Shown piece after piece: positions 1 to 11,752 of a DNA stretch of 64,000 nt. The first letter of the stretch is position 1; the number at the start of each line of letters is the position of its first letter. The stretch spans positions 36,971 to 100,970 of the forward strand of contig NZ_JANHKS010000019.1 of assembly GCF_028682175.1 (NCBI RefSeq). The letters run 5' to 3'. The translations under genes and the position numbers were made by a program. Source of the DNA: Pseudomonas putida (GTDB lineage Bacteria; Pseudomonadota; Gammaproteobacteria; Pseudomonadales; Pseudomonadaceae). The notes under the pieces were generated by a model. That model saw nothing but the letters and a program-made list of their open reading frames with translations. It was not told the DNA's origin and made no database searches.

Positions 1-2
1 GC

Positions 3-2896
<2,894 letters not shown>

Positions 2897-2897
<1 letters not shown>

Positions 2898-3241
2898 TGG
2901 AAGAAGTCATCGCCATTGCCATCGGCGTGCTCGCAGCCTCCGGCGTGTGGCTGATCCTGCGCCCACGGACCTTCCAGGTGGTCATGGGCCTGTGCCTGCT
3001 GTCCTACGGCGTCAACCTGTTCATCTTCAGCATGGGCAGCCTGTTCATCGGCAAGGAGCCGATCATCAAGGACGGCGTGCCGCAGGACCTGCTCAACTAC
3101 ACAGACCCCTTGCCCCAGGCGCTGGTGCTGACTGCAATTGTCATCAGTTTCGCCATGACCGCGCTGTTCCTGGTGGTGCTGCTGGCCTCCCGTGGCCTGA
3201 CTGGCAACGACCATGTGGACGGCCGGGAGAGCAGTGAATGA
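2897..3241 (+). CDS. phaC: Monovalent cation/H+ antiporter subunit C (PhaC/MrpC)
   Basis: Small NuoK-like membrane subunit of the Pha/Mrp antiporter, 114 residues with three hydrophobic helices. It contains the family segment PLPQALVLTAIVISFA. I chose ATG 2897 because AAGGAG at 2884-2889 sits seven bases upstream; a GTG at 2894 is in frame but too close to that ribosome site. The start shares one base with the stop of the subunit A gene. The end overlaps the next start in an ATGA, so translation is coupled. Confidence 0.93.
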
Positions 3242-4914
3242 GTCTGATGAACCAACTGATCGTCGCGCCGATCCTGCTGCCGGTGCTGACCGCCGCGCTG
3301 ATGCTGTGGCTGGGTGAACGCCATCGCCCGTTGAAGGCGCGGATCAACCTGCTGTCCACGGCGCTGGGCCTGGGGATCGCCATCACCCTGATGATGTGGG
3401 TGCAGAAGACCGGCACCACCGGCTCCATCGGCGTCTACCTGCCCGGCAACTGGTCATCGCCGTTCGGCATCGTGCTGGTGGTCGATCACCTGTCGGCGAT
3501 GATGCTGGTGTTGACCGGTATCGTCGCCTTCTGCGCCCTGCTGTTCGCCCTGGCGCGCTGGGACCGGGCCGGTGCGAGCTTCCACGCCCTGTTCCAGATT
3601 CAGCTGATGGGCTTGTATGGCGCCTTCCTTACGGCCGATCTGTTCAACCTGTTCGTGTTCTTCGAGGTGCTGCTGGCGGCGTCCTATGGCCTGATGCTGC
3701 ATGGCTCGGGGCGGGCGCGGGTCTCGGCGGGCCTGCATTACATCACCATCAATCTGCTGGCTTCTTCGCTGTTCCTGATTGGCGCTGCGCTGATCTACGG
3801 CGTCACCGGCACCCTGAATCTGGCGGATCTGGCGGTCAAGATCCCACAGGTATCCGAAGCCGACATCGGCCTGTTGCATGCAGGCGCGGCGATCCTGGCG
3901 GTGGCGTTCCTGGCCAAGGCGGGCATGTGGCCGCTGAACTTCTGGCTGGTGCCGGCCTACTCGGCCGCCAGCGCGCCGGTGGCCGCGATCTTCGCCCTGA
4001 TGACCAAGGTCGGTGCCTACACCCTGCTGCGCCTGTGGACGCTGCTGTTCTCGGGCCAGGCCGGTGACTCGGCATTCTTCGGCGGTGACTGGATGATCTG
4101 GGGCGGCATGGCGACGCTGGCGGTGGCGGCCATTTCCATCGTCGCCGCCCAGCGTCTGGAGCGCATGGCCAGCCTGTGCATTCTGGTGTCGGCGGGGATT
4201 CTGCTGTCGTCCATCGGCTTCGGCCAGCCGAGTCTGACCTCCGGCGCGCTGTTCTACCTGGTCAGCTCCACGCTGGCCTTGAGCGCATTGTTCCTGCTGG
4301 CCGAACTGGTGGAGCGCTCGCGCTCGGCCAATGAAATCGCGCTGGAAGACGACGCCGATCAGTTGCCCAAGCCGCTGGAAGCCTTGCACCCGGTGCCGGG
4401 CACCAACCTGGACGATGAACAGAAAGCGGTGGTCGGCCAGGTGATTCCCTGGACCATGGCGTTCCTGGGCCTGAGTTTCATCATCTGCGCCTTGCTGATC
4501 ATCGGCATGCCGCCGCTGTCCGGGTTTCTCGGCAAGCTCACGCTGATCAGCGCCCTGCTCAACCCATTGGGTCTGGACGTGGCCAAGGACGAAGCGATCC
4601 GCGCCGATAGCTGGACGCTGGTGGCGCTGCTGATCGTCTCGGGGCTGGCCTCGCTGTTCGCTTTCGTGCGGGTCGGCATCAAGCGCTTCTGGACACCACA
4701 GGAGCGCCCGTCACCGCTGCTGCGCCGTTATGAATGCATTCCTATCGTGCTGCTCCTGGGGCTGTGCATCGCCCTCACCTTCAAGGCTCAGGCGCTGCTG
4801 CGCTACACCCAGGACACGGCACAGGCGCTGCATGATCCGCAGCAATACATCCTGTCGGTGATGGCCGCCAAACCCGTCCCCAGCCCGAGTGACCTGGCAG
4901 AGGTGCAGCCATGA
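3238..4914 (+). CDS. phaD: Monovalent cation/H+ antiporter subunit D (PhaD/MrpD)
   Basis: Second large channel subunit of the antiporter, 558 residues, related to the NuoN/NuoM proton-pumping subunits of complex I. The conserved lysine-containing helix (LAKAGMWPLNFWLVPAYSAA) lies near residues 224-243, and the rest is about fourteen hydrophobic segments. A polar loop near residues 355-400 (LEDDADQLPKPLEALHPVPG) probably faces the cytoplasm. ATGA overlaps join it to both neighbours. Length and gene order match the Pha/Mnh operons, so the call is firm; which cation is carried cannot be read from the sequence. Confidence 0.95.
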   Translation: MSLMNQLIVAPILLPVLTAALMLWLGERHRPLKARINLLSTALGLGIAITLMMWVQKTGTTGSIGVYLPGNWSSPFGIVLVVDHLSAMMLVLTGIVAFCALLFALARWDRAGASFHALFQIQLMGLYGAFLTADLFNLFVFFEVLLAASYGLMLHGSGRARVSAGLHYITINLLASSLFLIGAALIYGVTGTLNLADLAVKIPQVSEADIGLLHAGAAILAVAFLAKAGMWPLNFWLVPAYSAASAPVAAIFALMTKVGAYTLLRLWTLLFSGQAGDSAFFGGDWMIWGGMATLAVAAISIVAAQRLERMASLCILVSAGILLSSIGFGQPSLTSGALFYLVSSTLALSALFLLAELVERSRSANEIALEDDADQLPKPLEALHPVPGTNLDDEQKAVVGQVIPWTMAFLGLSFIICALLIIGMPPLSGFLGKLTLISALLNPLGLDVAKDEAIRADSWTLVALLIVSGLASLFAFVRVGIKRFWTPQERPSPLLRRYECIPIVLLLGLCIALTFKAQALLRYTQDTAQALHDPQQYILSVMAAKPVPSPSDLAEVQP

Positions 4915-5399
4915 AGCGCCTGTTCCCTGCACCGTTGTTGTCGCTGTCGCTGTGGGCATTGTGGCTGCTGCTGAACCTGTCCCTGAGCGCCGGAAACCTG
5001 CTGTTCGGCGCGCTGCTGGGGTTGCTTGCGCCAATCATGTTCGCGCCGCTGCGCCCCTTGCCTGCACGCATCCGCAGGCCGGGCGTGGCGTTCAGGCTGT
5101 TCTTTGCGGTGGGCCGCGATGTGCTGGTATCCAACGTTCAAGTGGCGCTGCAAGTCTGGCGCGCTCGCCGGCATCCGCCGCGCTCGGCGTTCGTCAAGGT
5201 GCCGCTGGATTTGCATGACGCCCATGGCCTGGCGGCGCTGTCGATGATCTGCACCGTGGTGCCGGGCACCGTGTGGTCGGAGCTGGCCCTGGATCGCAGC
5301 GTGCTGCTGATGCACGTGTTCGACCTGGACGACGAGGTGCGCTTCATCGAGCATTTCAAGCGCACCTATGAACGCCCGCTGATGGAGATTTTCCAATGA
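4911..5399 (+). CDS. phaE: Na+/H+ antiporter subunit E (PhaE/MrpE)
   Basis: Subunit E of the Pha/Mrp antiporter, 162 residues. Two N-terminal hydrophobic helices (LSLWALWLLLNLSLSAGNLL) are followed by a soluble domain with the family pattern ALSMICTVVPGTVWSEL near residue 110. Subunit E is thought to help assemble the complex rather than conduct ions. Both ends overlap neighbours by four bases (ATGA at 4911 and 5396), fixing the start and showing tight coupling. Confidence 0.93.
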   Translation: MKRLFPAPLLSLSLWALWLLLNLSLSAGNLLFGALLGLLAPIMFAPLRPLPARIRRPGVAFRLFFAVGRDVLVSNVQVALQVWRARRHPPRSAFVKVPLDLHDAHGLAALSMICTVVPGTVWSELALDRSVLLMHVFDLDDEVRFIEHFKRTYERPLMEIFQ

Positions 5400-5674
5400 G
5401 CCCGCTGCTCACCAACGCGATCCTGCTCACCCTGGGGCTGTTCACCGTCGCCATGGTCATGACCCTGATCCGCCTGTTCAAAGGCCCGTCGGCCCAGGAC
5501 CGGGTTCTGGCGCTGGACTACCTGTACCTGCTGGCGATGCTGATGATGCTGGTGCTGGGTATTCGCTACGCCAGCGACACCTATTTCGAGGCGGCGCTGC
5601 TGATCGCGCTGTTCGGCTTTGTCGGATCCTTCGCCCTGGCCAAGTTCCTGCTGCGTGGCGAGGTGATCGAATGA
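5396..5674 (+). CDS. phaF: Monovalent cation/H+ antiporter subunit F (PhaF/MrpF)
   Basis: Short membrane subunit, 92 residues with three predicted helices. The segment RLFKGPSAQDRVLALDYL is typical of MrpF/MnhF. It overlaps subunit E upstream and subunit G downstream in ATGA junctions. Its size and position between E and G are as expected for the family. Confidence 0.93.
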   Translation: MSPLLTNAILLTLGLFTVAMVMTLIRLFKGPSAQDRVLALDYLYLLAMLMMLVLGIRYASDTYFEAALLIALFGFVGSFALAKFLLRGEVIE

Positions 5675-6039
5675 ATGCGCTACAGGAGTTGCCGGTGTGG
5701 GTTGAGACCCTGACCGCGGTTTTGCTGGTCTTGAGCGGTTTGTTCGCCCTGACCGGCGCGATGGGGCTGCTGCGCATGAAGGACTTCTTCCAGCGCATGC
5801 ACCCACCGGCCCTGGCCTCGACCCTCGGTGCGTGGTGCGTCGCCCTGGCCTCGATCATCTACTTTTCCGCGCTCAAGCAGGGGCCGGTGCTGCACGCCTG
5901 GCTGATCCCGATCCTGCTGGCGATCACCGTGCCCGTGACGACGCTGCTGCTGGCACGCACCGGGTTGTTCCGCAAGCGCATGGCAGGCGATGACGACGTG
6001 CCGCCAGAGGTCAGCGAGGGGCGGCACGAGGGCAAGTGA
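5671..6039 (+). CDS. phaG: Na+/H+ antiporter subunit G (PhaG/MrpG)
   Basis: Last subunit of the antiporter operon, 122 residues with three helices. It carries the MrpG pattern GAMGLLRMKDFFQRMHPPA near residue 30 and a short charged C-terminal tail. It begins in an ATGA overlap with subunit F. Seventy bases follow before the next start, and I see no strong terminator there, so some read-through into the DUF2946 gene is possible. Confidence 0.93.
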   Translation: MNALQELPVWVETLTAVLLVLSGLFALTGAMGLLRMKDFFQRMHPPALASTLGAWCVALASIIYFSALKQGPVLHAWLIPILLAITVPVTTLLLARTGLFRKRMAGDDDVPPEVSEGRHEGK

Positions 6040-6109
6040 GGCCAGGCGTACCCCCGCGCCATTTTGCCGCACCCCGCTCGTCGCCCCAATTCTGATACCT
6101 TTGCCGCCC

Positions 6110-6505
6110 ATGAAACTGGCCCGATCCGACCGACACCTGATTGCATGGATGCTCTATTGCTGCGTCCTGTTCAACGTGTTCGCCTGCAGCATCGGTCACG
6201 GCCAGATGGTCGGCATGCAACTCAACGGCATTGGCGGCGAATTCTGCTCCACCGATGGCCGTGCGCTCACCGCGGTCGATCAATTCAAGCCCGGCGAGCA
6301 GAAGCTGCCCACCCTGTCCGCCGCCTTCGGCTGCCCCCTGTGCTCCACCGGCGGCATGGGCCCGGCGCTCAACTCCAGCCTGACCCTGGCGATCCTGCCG
6401 GAACAGCACAGCCCGCCACCTGCCGTCGTCGCCTCCTACGATATTCCCGCCGCTTTGCATTGGCCCACGGCCAACCCCCGCGCCCCGCCGTTCGCCCTGA
6501 TCTGA
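6110..6505 (+). CDS. DUF2946 family protein, probably envelope-located
   Basis: A 131-residue protein of the DUF2946 type. The N-terminus is hydrophobic (LIAWMLYCCVLFNVFACS), consistent with a signal or anchor, followed by a Gly/Pro-rich region with a CPLC motif near residue 82. The function is not known. I chose ATG 6110 because the longer open frame upstream runs antiparallel-like through non-coding sequence and lacks a protein-like start. It sits 230 bases before a TonB-dependent receptor with a REP hairpin between them. DUF2946 genes often neighbour receptor or metal-handling genes, so a link to metal uptake is possible but only inferred. Confidence 0.75.
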   Translation: MKLARSDRHLIAWMLYCCVLFNVFACSIGHGQMVGMQLNGIGGEFCSTDGRALTAVDQFKPGEQKLPTLSAAFGCPLCSTGGMGPALNSSLTLAILPEQHSPPPAVVASYDIPAALHWPTANPRAPPFALI

Positions 6506-6580
6506 CTTCGAAAACTTACTGACCAGTTTTTCAGATGCTGTTGTCTGCGGCCAGCCCGTGCCTGGCAGAGTGAAGCCGGC

Positions 6581-6675
6581 CCCGTAGCAGCATGGCTTGC
6601 CAGCGGGAACGGTGTGTCAGGCAATGAATGCGTCACTGACACACCGCCCCCGCCGGCAAGCCGTGCTGCTACGGG
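6581..6675. repeat. REP inverted pair (family A, GTAGCAGCACGGCTTGCCGG type)
   Basis: Two facing REP copies form a long hairpin: the outer arms are CCCGTAGCAGCATGGCTTGCC and its near-complement, and the inner arms GGTGTGTCAG/CTGACACACC also pair. It lies between the DUF2946 gene and the TonB receptor and may stabilise or end the upstream transcript. Confidence 0.85.
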
Positions 6676-6734
6676 ATAGGCGGCAACAGTGCTGAAAAAC
6701 GGTTTTGCGCTCGACCTCATTTCAGGTTTTCACC

Positions 6735-8867
6735 ATGAAACGCATTCCCCTGCTCGCCGGTCTGATCGGCAGCCTGCCCGTTTTCGCCCACGCACAAACC
6801 GCCCTCGACCTGGCCCCGATCACGGTCAATGGCGAGGAACAACCCACACCGGGCCTAGACCTGGAGCAACAGGCCGCCAGCGCCACTCGCCTGGGCTTGA
6901 GCCTGCGCCAGACGCCCGCCTCGATTGCCGTCGCCAACCGGGCAGACATCGAGCGCCGAGGCGCACAGAACTTTCAGGACGTCGCCAACACCTTGCCCGG
7001 CGTCAACGCCAGCGCCCCGCCCGGCTTTGGCGGGTTCATTTCCTATCGGGGCTTCACCAGCAGCCAGGTCACGCAGATGTTCAACGGCATCAACGTCGCC
7101 ACCGGGCTGGCGCGGCCGGTCAATAGCTGGATCTACGACCGGGTCGAAGTGCTCGGCGGCCCCTCGTCACTGATGAATGGCGCAGGCTCGGTGGGCGGCT
7201 CGTTGAACTACGTCACCAAGCTGGCCACCCGGGAAGATCAGGCCGCCGAAGGCCGGGTCAGCTACGGCAGCTTCGACACCACGCAAACCGCCTTTGGCGT
7301 CAACCATCGCTTGAGCGACCCCACCGCAGACGTACAGCACTACGCCCGGCTGGATGTCAGCCATACCAGCAGCAACGGCTATATCGATCGTCAGGAGAAC
7401 GACGCGTGGAGCGCGGCGTTTTCCCTGTTGAGCGACATCACCCCGGACCTTTCCCACACCCTGGCCCTGGAATATCAGGACGAGCACGAAGACAGCCCCT
7501 ACTGGGGCACCCCGGTGCTCAACCCCAAGGCGGGCGAGCTCAAGATCGACAAGCACAACCGCTTTCGCAACTACAACGTCGAGGATGGCCTGTACGAACA
7601 GCGCACGCGCTGGGTGCGCTCGATCATCGACTACCGCCTGAACGACGCCACCAGCTTGCGCAACACGTTGTATCGCCTGGACAGCCAGCGCGACTACCGC
7701 AACCTGGAAACCTACCAGTACAACGCGAGCAACAGCGCCATCAACCGCTCCACCGCGTATCTGGTGCGCCATCAGGGCTGGCAGCAGGGCAACCAGTTCG
7801 AATTGCGCCACGACAGCAGCCTGCTGGGGATGGCCACTACCTGGGCGGGTGGCTTCGAGTACAAGGTCAACTCGACCACCAACAACCCGTGGAACGTGCC
7901 GGCGAACAACACGGTGGATCCGGATCATTTCGACCCAGGGCATTTCTACGCACTGCCCGGCACCCGCCAAGGCTTCGTCAAGGACAAGACCAACGAGGTG
8001 ACCACCAAGGCGCTGTTCGTGGAAAACCATCTGGCGCTGAGCGAGAAGTGGTCGCTGGTGACCGGCCTGCGCTACGACGACATCGACCTGGACGTGACCA
8101 ACCATCGTGCAATCACCGCCAGCAATCCCCGCCACCTGCGCCGCGACTGGCAGCCGGTGACCGGCCGCGCAGGCCTGACCTGGCAGTTCCTGCCCAGCGC
8201 CAACGTCTACCTGCAATACAGCACCGCCGCCGAGCAGCCCAGTGGCACGCAGAACTTCGACGTTTCGACCGGCAAGCAGTGGGAGATCGGCAGCAAGTTC
8301 GACTACCTGCAAGGCCGGGGTTCGGCCACCGTTGCCGCCTACACCATCGAGCGCAAGGACTTCGCCATCACCGACCCGCAGGACCCAACCAACACGGTTC
8401 CGGTGGGCCAGCAGTCATCGAAGGGGATCGAGCTGGCGAGTTCCTTGCGCATCACCCCCGACTTGCTGCTGGAGGGCAATGTCGCCTGGGTGGATGCGCA
8501 ATACGATGAATTCAGTGAAAAGAATTCGGCGGGCATCGTGGTCTCGCGCAAGGGCAACACACCGACCAACGTACCTGACCGCGTCGGCAATCTGTGGCTG
8601 ACCTATGACTTCACGCCGGCCTGGCAAGCAGGGGTGGACGCCCGCTACGTGGCGTCGGTGTATGCCGACAATGCCAATACGCAAAGGGTGCCGTCGTACA
8701 CGCTGTACGGCAGTTTTCTGACCTTCAAGCTGGACCAGCACACATCGATCACCGGTCGGGTGCGCAACCTGACCGACGAGGTCTATGCGCGCTTCGCCCA
8801 CGTATCACCGGCCTACTACCTGGGTGAGCCCCGCACATTCGAGCTGGCGATACAGACTCGTTTCTAG
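6735..8867 (+). CDS. TonB-dependent (siderophore-type) outer-membrane receptor
   Basis: A 710-residue outer-membrane receptor importing a ferric chelate or similar ligand with TonB energy. The Sec signal peptide MKRIPLLAGLIGSLPVFAHA is followed by a TonB-box-like segment (APITVNG). A plug domain follows, with LRQTPASIAVANRADIERR and the plug pattern DRVEVLGGPSSLMNGAGSVG near residues 135-160. A 22-strand barrel should fill the rest, ending with the barrel sequence FELAIQTRF and terminal Phe. I start at ATG 6735 because upstream codons precede the signal peptide and add a non-signal extension. No clear Fur box precedes it. No siderophore biosynthesis genes are nearby and the ligand cannot be told. 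Confidence 0.93.
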   Translation: MKRIPLLAGLIGSLPVFAHAQTALDLAPITVNGEEQPTPGLDLEQQAASATRLGLSLRQTPASIAVANRADIERRGAQNFQDVANTLPGVNASAPPGFGGFISYRGFTSSQVTQMFNGINVATGLARPVNSWIYDRVEVLGGPSSLMNGAGSVGGSLNYVTKLATREDQAAEGRVSYGSFDTTQTAFGVNHRLSDPTADVQHYARLDVSHTSSNGYIDRQENDAWSAAFSLLSDITPDLSHTLALEYQDEHEDSPYWGTPVLNPKAGELKIDKHNRFRNYNVEDGLYEQRTRWVRSIIDYRLNDATSLRNTLYRLDSQRDYRNLETYQYNASNSAINRSTAYLVRHQGWQQGNQFELRHDSSLLGMATTWAGGFEYKVNSTTNNPWNVPANNTVDPDHFDPGHFYALPGTRQGFVKDKTNEVTTKALFVENHLALSEKWSLVTGLRYDDIDLDVTNHRAITASNPRHLRRDWQPVTGRAGLTWQFLPSANVYLQYSTAAEQPSGTQNFDVSTGKQWEIGSKFDYLQGRGSATVAAYTIERKDFAITDPQDPTNTVPVGQQSSKGIELASSLRITPDLLLEGNVAWVDAQYDEFSEKNSAGIVVSRKGNTPTNVPDRVGNLWLTYDFTPAWQAGVDARYVASVYADNANTQRVPSYTLYGSFLTFKLDQHTSITGRVRNLTDEVYARFAHVSPAYYLGEPRTFELAIQTRF

Positions 8868-8892
8868 AAGCAGGCAACACAGGGCCGGCGAA

Positions 8893-9360
8893 TCACTCGC
8901 TGGCCTTGAACACCAGTTCGCCCTTGCGCCACTTGGCGGCCTTTGCGGTCGCGGCCTTGAGCACTTTGCCAAGGCCCTGCTGGATCTGTTCGTGGGCAGC
9001 GAACACCATGAACACCGTGTGGGATTCCTTGAACACGATACCCTGGCCTTCAGGCACCTCGACAAAGGCGTATTCGCCCAGGCCGTAGATCGTCATCTTG
9101 ATGTCGCGGAACTTGAGTTCGAACTTGCCACCTTCACGGCTGGGCAATACGGCGGCGCGAAAATGATCGCCGACCTTGAGCTCCAGACGCGGTTTGTCAT
9201 CGACCACCAGTGCGGATTCGGTGTCGATTTCAGACATGTAGATGCCTTCGGGGGACTGTTCGATGACATAGACGAAACGCGCCTGGAACAGCTTCACCAA
9301 CTTCGCGCGCAAATCACCAAGCACGAATAACGCGTGGGTATCCAGATTACTTACTGCCAA
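8893..9360 (-). CDS. Conserved hypothetical protein (155 aa)
   Basis: Soluble acidic/basic mixed protein with no domain I recognise. The C-terminal half is rich in alternating hydrophobic and charged residues (KFELKFRDIKMTIYGLGEYA), suggesting a beta-rich fold, and ends in a Lys/Ala-rich helix. I chose the TTG at 9360 because GGGAG lies eight bases upstream and the codons between it and the first ATG (9237) look coding. If ATG 9237 is used, the product is 114 residues. It is convergent with the TonB receptor (25 bases apart) and divergent from the DUF2789 gene. No signal peptide or membrane helix is evident. Confidence 0.65.
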   Translation of the reverse strand: MAVSNLDTHALFVLGDLRAKLVKLFQARFVYVIEQSPEGIYMSEIDTESALVVDDKPRLELKVGDHFRAAVLPSREGGKFELKFRDIKMTIYGLGEYAFVEVPEGQGIVFKESHTVFMVFAAHEQIQQGLGKVLKAATAKAAKWRKGELVFKASE

Positions 9361-9684
9361 TGTACAAACTCCCAACCTGATATGAACTTGCCCGACCGCA
9401 GGGCCAGGCAAGGAAAAGACAAGAAAACGGTGCGCCGCGGATGCCGGACGCTGGCAAAAAACTGGATTCTACCGGCTAAGAGTCTATACGGGATATATGC
9501 CTTTCGTCCGCATTGTTTACTGTCTTGTACACGAATATGGCCATTGGCCTGTGTCCAATCGAAGCCGAAAAGCGCTTCGGCGTTGGCTGAATCGATAACG
9601 CTATTGTCTGGAAACTCTTGGGGCCGCTCTGCACTCACATGCATCACAAGGTCAATCACCGTCCACTTCCCAGAGGGAAACAAC
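9361..9684. other. Divergent intergenic region, no gene seen
   Basis: 324 bases between the 155-residue hypothetical gene (leftward) and the DUF2789 gene (rightward). Short open frames on both strands have no ribosome site or protein-like composition. It should hold the promoters of both genes; I cannot place them with confidence. Confidence 0.5.
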
Positions 9685-9921
9685 ATGGAACTCACCACAC
9701 CGACGCTTGCGACACTGTTCGAACAATTGGGGCTTGAGTCGGATCAGGCCAGCATCGACGCCTTTGTCAGCCAGCACCGGCTCGGCGACGATGTGAAACT
9801 GGTCGACGCCGAGTTCTGGACGCCCCAGCAGGCGCGCTTTCTCAAGGAGGAACTGCTGACCGATGCCGAATGGGCACCGGTGGTGGACGAACTCAACGAA
9901 CTGCTGCATCCGGCAAAGTAG
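9685..9921 (+). CDS. DUF2789 family protein
   Basis: A 78-residue acidic protein of the DUF2789 family, found mainly in Pseudomonas and relatives. It opens with MELTTPTLATLFEQLGLES and shows the family patterns DAEFWTPQQARFLKEEL and DAEWAPVVDELNELLH. The function is unknown; the helical, acidic make-up suggests a small cytosolic protein. ATG 9685 is preceded by AGAGGG at 9671-9676. The longer frame from 9334 is rejected because the residues before this Met are Arg/Cys-rich and unlike the family. A 10-bp stem terminator separates it from the convergent DUF2235 gene. Confidence 0.88.
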   Translation: MELTTPTLATLFEQLGLESDQASIDAFVSQHRLGDDVKLVDAEFWTPQQARFLKEELLTDAEWAPVVDELNELLHPAK

Positions 9922-9933
9922 CAGCAGGCCGCT

Positions 9934-9964
9934 GAAAAGGTGGCGGCCCCTGGAGGCCGCCACC
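9934..9964 (-). terminator. Intrinsic terminator of the DUF2235 gene
   Basis: Perfect 10-bp stem (9939-9948 pairing with 9955-9964, loop CCTGGA) directly after the stop of the leftward DUF2235 gene. On the minus strand it is followed by TTTT. It may also stop the rightward DUF2789 transcript, though no T-run follows on that side. Confidence 0.8.
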
Positions 9965-9965
9965 G

Positions 9966-11429
9966 TCAATAGGGGTAGCCCGGCTGGCCCAGATTGGGGA
10001 AGCGTGAGCGTCCCTCTTTCGCCGGAGCATGGACGAACAAACCGTCGATCAGCGAGTTACTGCTGGTCAAAGTGCTGTTCCAATGGGCGGAACAGTGGAT
10101 ATACCGCCGGTACAACATCTGCATTTCTGCCGCGGTCAGTGGCTGCTCTTCGCCCCGGGCGCGCGCCAGCAGCTTGCCCGCAACACCCCGCAACTCAGGT
10201 GGCAACGCGAGATCCGGCAGGTCCGGCACCGGCATGAACGGCACGCCCTCGTCACACGCCAGTCCGTGCATGACACGCAGATAGACCCGCGACAGGTGCC
10301 CGAATACTCCGCGCTCAAGCATGACACTGGCGATGACACTTTTCAGGCCCTGGCCTTTCTTGCGCCCCCGCTCCACGCAATCCACCGTGATGCGGGCAGT
10401 GTCGTCTCGCGGGTCGATCCAGCGCTGCACATCCAGCGTGTCCATTTCCTGGTGGGTCTGCTGCCAGGCCGGGGTCGCGTCATAGGGCGTCTGGATGCCG
10501 ACCAGGCTGCGGCGGGGCCGGGTCAGCGCCACTTTCTCGACCATGTACGGGTGATAGCCGCCACCGATGTCCGAGTGTGAGCCGGGCAGCACAATCTCCC
10601 GCAGCCAACCGGGCGCCACGCTGTTGAGCGAGAAATTGCGTCGATGCTCGTCAGCCGCCACCAGATGGATCACCTGCTGCGCGCAACCCGGCGGCAGGAA
10701 CAGGTTGACCCGTCTATTGACGTCATCGCCCACGCTTCCCAGGTCGGAAATGCCTCCCACGGCGGCAACCGTGTCGAACAGGCCGATCACCTTCAGCCGC
10801 ACGCTGCCGTTACGCCAATTGAAGTCGGCAGCCAGCGGCAACTTCTGACCATCGAGCACCGGGCCTAATGCACCCCGCTCCTGCTTGAGCACCTCATTGG
10901 CGAAATGCCGGGCCGATGCGGCGCCGCGACTGAACCCGAACACATCAAGTTCCAGCGCGGCAATGACACAGCCGGGGTTATGCCTGCCAAAGGTATGCAG
11001 AACGCTCTTGAGTTTTTCCACGCACTTGCAGACTTTGGCAACTACGCCAGTATGACCTCGTCCGAACCCCTGCCCCGGTATTGAATCGCGCCCGCCTGAT
11101 GTAGTCCCCACTCCACTGATATAAATCGGCTGAGTCACCCGCAATCCATTACCGTCGTTAGTGGCCACGAACTGTTGGCGGTAAAGATCGGCCAGCCGGG
11201 CAATATTGGTGAAATCGTTACTGTAACTGCTGGCGGGATCGGAATGCCGCCCCCCGCATTCCTTGATATGGGCATTGTGGTACACGCCCGCCATGGCCTG
11301 GCAGTCCGCGCCGATCTGGCTGTTGATCCGGTTGTTCCCCGTGCCGTCGAAGAACACACCAATGCGCACTGTGACGCCCAGCGAGGCGGGCGTGGACGTC
11401 GATCCCTTGAAACAGCGAAGCATCGTCAT
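9966..11429 (-). CDS. DUF2235 alpha/beta hydrolase, Tle1-type phospholipase candidate
   Basis: A 487-residue protein of the DUF2235 family, which includes the type VI secretion lipase effectors Tle1. The N-terminal strand carries the family pattern VRIGVFFDGTGNN. The nucleophile motif GFSRGA gives Ser167; a candidate acid lies in GLFDTVAAVGG (Asp near 219) and a candidate His in GSHSDIGGGY (His285). No signal peptide is present, as expected for a T6SS cargo. ATG 11429 is chosen over TTG 11435 because AGGAG stands seven bases upstream. No vgrG, hcp, PAAR, adaptor or immunity gene is adjacent, so it is an orphan here. Catalysis and secretion are inferred. Confidence 0.82.
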   Translation of the reverse strand: MTMLRCFKGSTSTPASLGVTVRIGVFFDGTGNNRINSQIGADCQAMAGVYHNAHIKECGGRHSDPASSYSNDFTNIARLADLYRQQFVATNDGNGLRVTQPIYISGVGTTSGGRDSIPGQGFGRGHTGVVAKVCKCVEKLKSVLHTFGRHNPGCVIAALELDVFGFSRGAASARHFANEVLKQERGALGPVLDGQKLPLAADFNWRNGSVRLKVIGLFDTVAAVGGISDLGSVGDDVNRRVNLFLPPGCAQQVIHLVAADEHRRNFSLNSVAPGWLREIVLPGSHSDIGGGYHPYMVEKVALTRPRRSLVGIQTPYDATPAWQQTHQEMDTLDVQRWIDPRDDTARITVDCVERGRKKGQGLKSVIASVMLERGVFGHLSRVYLRVMHGLACDEGVPFMPVPDLPDLALPPELRGVAGKLLARARGEEQPLTAAEMQMLYRRYIHCSAHWNSTLTSSNSLIDGLFVHAPAKEGRSRFPNLGQPGYPY

Positions 11430-11752
11430 ATTCAAACTCCTGTAAGTGTCGACACAATCCGGAACAGTTATTTACATATCCGGACATATACCTCACAGAA
11501 TGCTCACCCCCACGACAGCGTCAATGGGGTAAATATGACTTCAGAAACTTCCCACTTAAAAATCAGACAATAAAAAACCGCCCGCACTTTCGTCTTACAA
11601 GCAGGCAGCAGATTTCCTAAAATATTCAGAAAACTTAAACAGAATTAAATCAACAGAACAATAATTAAATATTACCCACAACGAAAATCGCCCGAGGCTA
11701 ATGCCTCGGGCGACGGGTTCCTGCGCCATGGCCTGGCGGTCAGGAACGGCGA
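11430..11752. other. AT-rich intergenic region upstream of the DUF2235 gene
   Basis: 323 bases with no gene. The stretch 11560-11690 is markedly AT-rich against the high-GC surroundings. It should contain the promoter of the leftward DUF2235 gene and, at its right end, the terminator of the DksA-like gene. Confidence 0.6.
11689..11712 (-). terminator. Intrinsic terminator of the DksA-like gene
   Basis: Perfect 10-bp stem CGCCCGAGGC/GCCTCGGGCG with a four-base loop, 40 bases after the stop of the leftward DksA-like gene. On the minus strand ATTTTCG follows, a short T-run. Confidence 0.85.
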
